Of a DNA stretch of 64,000 bases, positions 62,347-64,000 are shown piece by piece. The position numbers were made by a program, and so were the translations under genes. The notes below the pieces were generated by a model. It made no database searches. It was not told the DNA's origin and worked only from the letters and a program-made list of their open reading frames with translations. The first letter of the stretch is position 1. The number at the start of each line of letters is the position of its first letter. This stretch comes from JBBQVS01 sp963792705 (lineage in GTDB: Bacteria > Chloroflexota > Ktedonobacteria > Ktedonobacterales > Ktedonobacteraceae), in the NCBI GenBank assembly GCA_963792705.1, contig CAWBXD010000009.1:1-64000 (forward strand). Reading direction: 5' to 3'.

Positions 62347-62826
62347 CTGTTCTTTCTCGCGTTTCTGGGCGTCCTCGATCAGACCAACTAAGAATTGGAG
62401 TTTCTTGATGGTGTGCTCGGCGTTGCGTTTGTTGCGCTCGTAGCCATCGGGGGCAAGCAGTTGGACCCAGGTGCGAATGTCTTCTTCGGGTACATCGAAC
62501 CATTTGGTATCGGCTTGCAGACGGAGATAGACGCGCATCTGCGGGTCTTGTTTCTTTTTGACGGGACCCGTGACTTTGCTTTCACCAGCACTCTCAGCTT
62601 CGTCGGCGGCGACCGCGGCGGCAAGTTCGTCGGCGGGATGAAGTTCAGTATAGAGAGCTTCCACGTCACCTGCACGGAAGAAGGCGTCACGGCCCACACC
62701 TCTATGCGTCTTGATGCGTCCCTCTTTAATCCATTGATCGAGTGTCACACGGTCTATACCAAGGCGTCGTGCGGCCTCGCCCGCATCGACAAAGGCGAAG
62801 CGACCGCTTCCAGGTTTACTTACCAT
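62341..62826 (-). CDS. MerR/excisionase-type HTH protein
   Basis: 161 residues from the ATG at 62826, which overlaps the rsmD end by 11 bp. Residues 8-55 read FVDAGEAARRLGIDRVTLDQ then WIKEGRIKTHRGVGRDAFFR, the helix-turn-helix of the excisionase/MerR-like DNA-binding family. An acidic Ala-rich linker follows, then a second domain with RVYLRLQADTKWFDVPEEDI and a helical end. Target unknown. Its position after rsmD is probably operonic. Confidence 0.8.
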   Translation of the reverse strand: MVSKPGSGRFAFVDAGEAARRLGIDRVTLDQWIKEGRIKTHRGVGRDAFFRAGDVEALYTELHPADELAAAVAADEAESAGESKVTGPVKKKQDPQMRVYLRLQADTKWFDVPEEDIRTWVQLLAPDGYERNKRNAEHTIKKLQFLVGLIEDAQKREKEQG

Positions 62827-63421
62827 CGTCTGTATTTTCCTCTTTAGGTAGTGTTCTATAAAACATGAGCAGAGTGCTTCCATAACGGCGTTCGTCGGTG
62901 AGCACAAGCCGATTGCATGGCACAGCAGCGACATTGGAACGTTCTTTTGGATGTATTTGAATAATTACAAGACCATCCTCCATCGGCACCAATGGCGAGG
63001 TATCGAGGAGTGGCAACATACGCGCCGCCATCTCTTGATATTGAGGTGGCGCGACATAGATAATATCATACACACGTGTCGCGCTTGTGGCTTGAGTATG
63101 TAGAAACTTAAATGCGTCGGCTTGAATTGTCTCGGCGCGGTCCGCGAGCTTTGTAATCTGTAGATTTTCACGCACGAGTTTGAGTATTTTATAGTCCATT
63201 TCTATAAAGGTTGCGGAGGCCGCGCCTCGACTCAATGCTTCGATACCAACGCTACCCGTACCCGCGAAAAGGTCCAGAAAGCGCGCATCGACAACCTCAT
63301 TAGAAAGAATATCGAAGAGGGCGGTCTTGACCCGATCCATAATGGGTCGTGTGCCTGTCATTGTCTTGAGTGTTTTGAGCTTGCGGCCCTTCGCCTCACC
63401 TGTTACCACGCGCAATAGCAT
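62816..63421 (-). CDS. rsmD: 16S rRNA (guanine-N2) methyltransferase RsmD
   Basis: 201 residues. RVVTGEAKGRKLKTL and TRPIMDRVKTALFDIL at the N-terminus; SAM motif I FLDLFAGTGSVGIEALSRGA; IEMDYKILKLVREN. Methylates G966 of 16S rRNA. Motif IV, usually DPPY or DPPF, reads IYVAPPQYQ, with Asp replaced by Ala, which is unusual. GGAGG lies 3 bases from the ATG at 63421 and 8 bases from a TTG at 63415, so the latter may be the real start. Overlaps the upstream gene by 26 bp. Confidence 0.9.
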   Translation of the reverse strand: MLLRVVTGEAKGRKLKTLKTMTGTRPIMDRVKTALFDILSNEVVDARFLDLFAGTGSVGIEALSRGAASATFIEMDYKILKLVRENLQITKLADRAETIQADAFKFLHTQATSATRVYDIIYVAPPQYQEMAARMLPLLDTSPLVPMEDGLVIIQIHPKERSNVAAVPCNRLVLTDERRYGSTLLMFYRTLPKEENTDDGK

Positions 63422-64000
63422 CTTCCTCCAATAGCAATAGGACGATCTCGGTATCGGTCATAAAATCGTCTTCTTTGGCCCATGAGATGAGCGACTCGAC
63501 CTGCTCGACCTTTAACTTCTTAAACGACGAGACGCCCCAGATACCCTCAACAAGGTCCTGTAACTGCTCTTCGCTCACCTGTCCATCCGTGACATTGCTC
63601 AACACTTTGAGACGTGCGGGATTGGCAAGAGCGGCTCCTTGCGAGTCACGAAACTTGTTGACTAAATTCTTGGCATGCATACGTTCATGAGGAGTCAATT
63701 CACGTTGCTGGCCCAAAGCCGCCAATTCGCCTTCGTCAAGTTCTTCCTCGTCCTCGATGCTCGCCAACACGTCCTCAAAGTCTTCTTCCTCATCAAAGTA
63801 TGAGCCACGTCCATTACTCGTAGTAGGTGGACGCGACCCTTGAGCATGTGTCTCGGCAGCAGGGGTATTTGTTCGTATCGGAGTTGGCTGTTTGGATGAT
63901 GTTGGAGTTGGCGTATTTGTCAGTTTGCCCGAAGGTGTTTCGCTCTTAGCAATCGGTCTGCCCGCTCTCTCCTCAGCAGATGCGTTCCCTTCAGTACTCT
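63396..64000 (-). CDS. Acidic protein of unknown function (5' end outside window)
   Basis: The frame stays open to the window edge, so the N-terminus is missing. The visible 201 residues begin with a low-complexity Pro/Thr/Ser and then Asp/Glu-rich region (FDEEEDFEDVLASIEDEEEL). A helical C-terminal domain follows: LTPHERMHAKNLVNKFRDS, then VSEEQLQDLVEGIWGVSSFK and EQVESLISWAKEDDFMTDTE. I do not recognise the family. It overlaps rsmD by 26 bp and is probably cotranscribed. Confidence 0.65.
   Translation of the reverse strand, partial: STEGNASAEERAGRPIAKSETPSGKLTNTPTPTSSKQPTPIRTNTPAAETHAQGSRPPTTSNGRGSYFDEEEDFEDVLASIEDEEELDEGELAALGQQRELTPHERMHAKNLVNKFRDSQGAALANPARLKVLSNVTDGQVSEEQLQDLVEGIWGVSSFKKLKVEQVESLISWAKEDDFMTDTEIVLLLLEEDAIARGNR

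Overview
The window looks like chromosome from a filamentous soil Chloroflexota, most likely the Ktedonobacteria. This is inferred from gene content and style, not from a marker: base composition is near 50% GC, there are several STAND/NB-ARC ATPases, many gene pairs of unknown role, an archaeal-type XPB/Bax1 pair, a membrane-anchored baseplate-J protein next to an FtsA-like ATPase, and palindromic miniature repeats scattered between housekeeping genes. I see no rRNA, tRNA or CRISPR array.

Bases 1-9823 are an accessory island. Its left part (1-4342) is a badly frameshifted remnant of an Eco57I-type adenine methyltransferase followed by a phospholipase-D/SNF2 helicase, i.e. a dead defence locus. 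Behind a good sigma70-like promoter (4400-4429) lies a better preserved two-gene operon: a small protein resembling the EACC1 'effector-associated constant component' (4476-4880) and a 1240-residue caspase-STAND NTPase-helical-repeat protein (4895-8617). The repeats continue in another frame to 9396, so the sensor arm appears split by one frameshift. The island ends at 9823 in six same-orientation ACTTTATT-centred repeats and a terminal ACA, one base from the glmS stop codon. That is the architecture of a Tn7-type transposon end in its classic attachment site, and it suggests that the caspase system is cargo of a Tn7-like element whose other end and transposase genes lie outside the window. 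This is the most interesting part of the sequence.

From 9825 on the genes are mostly core or lineage-specific chromosome: glmS, a dead TnpB element next to a PadR regulator, nadE, a membrane protein, a secreted beta-propeller, the XPB helicase/Bax1 nuclease pair, a GT-C-type glycosyltransferase, a NarL-type two-component system, a YtkA-like/membrane protein pair, an ABC-2 transporter, hisC, the trehalose genes otsA and otsB, a TetR/SDR divergent pair, a two-subunit CoA-transferase, a tetrapyrrole-methylase/MazG fusion, an HD protein, two membrane proteins that together look like a split Cas4-type nuclease, a LOR/SDH (TIGR00300-type) protein, an NB-ARC/TPR ATPase and a PD-(D/E)XK nuclease.

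The right part (48354-64000) is cell-envelope and translation housekeeping: fmt, two tiny membrane proteins, uppP, mltG, ruvX, a baseplate-J membrane protein, an FtsA/PilM-like ATPase, alaS, a P-loop kinase, a YggT-like protein, a HAD phosphatase, an HTH protein and rsmD, ending in an acidic protein cut by the window edge.

Two non-coding patterns run through the whole chromosomal part. The first is a family of TAGGGACCRATTNATCGCGTCC palindromic elements (five copies, 71 to about 150 bp). The second is a set of very long, nearly or fully perfect hairpins (18 to 37 bp arms, sequences unrelated to each other) at gene ends, several of which contain the stop codon of the adjoining gene.
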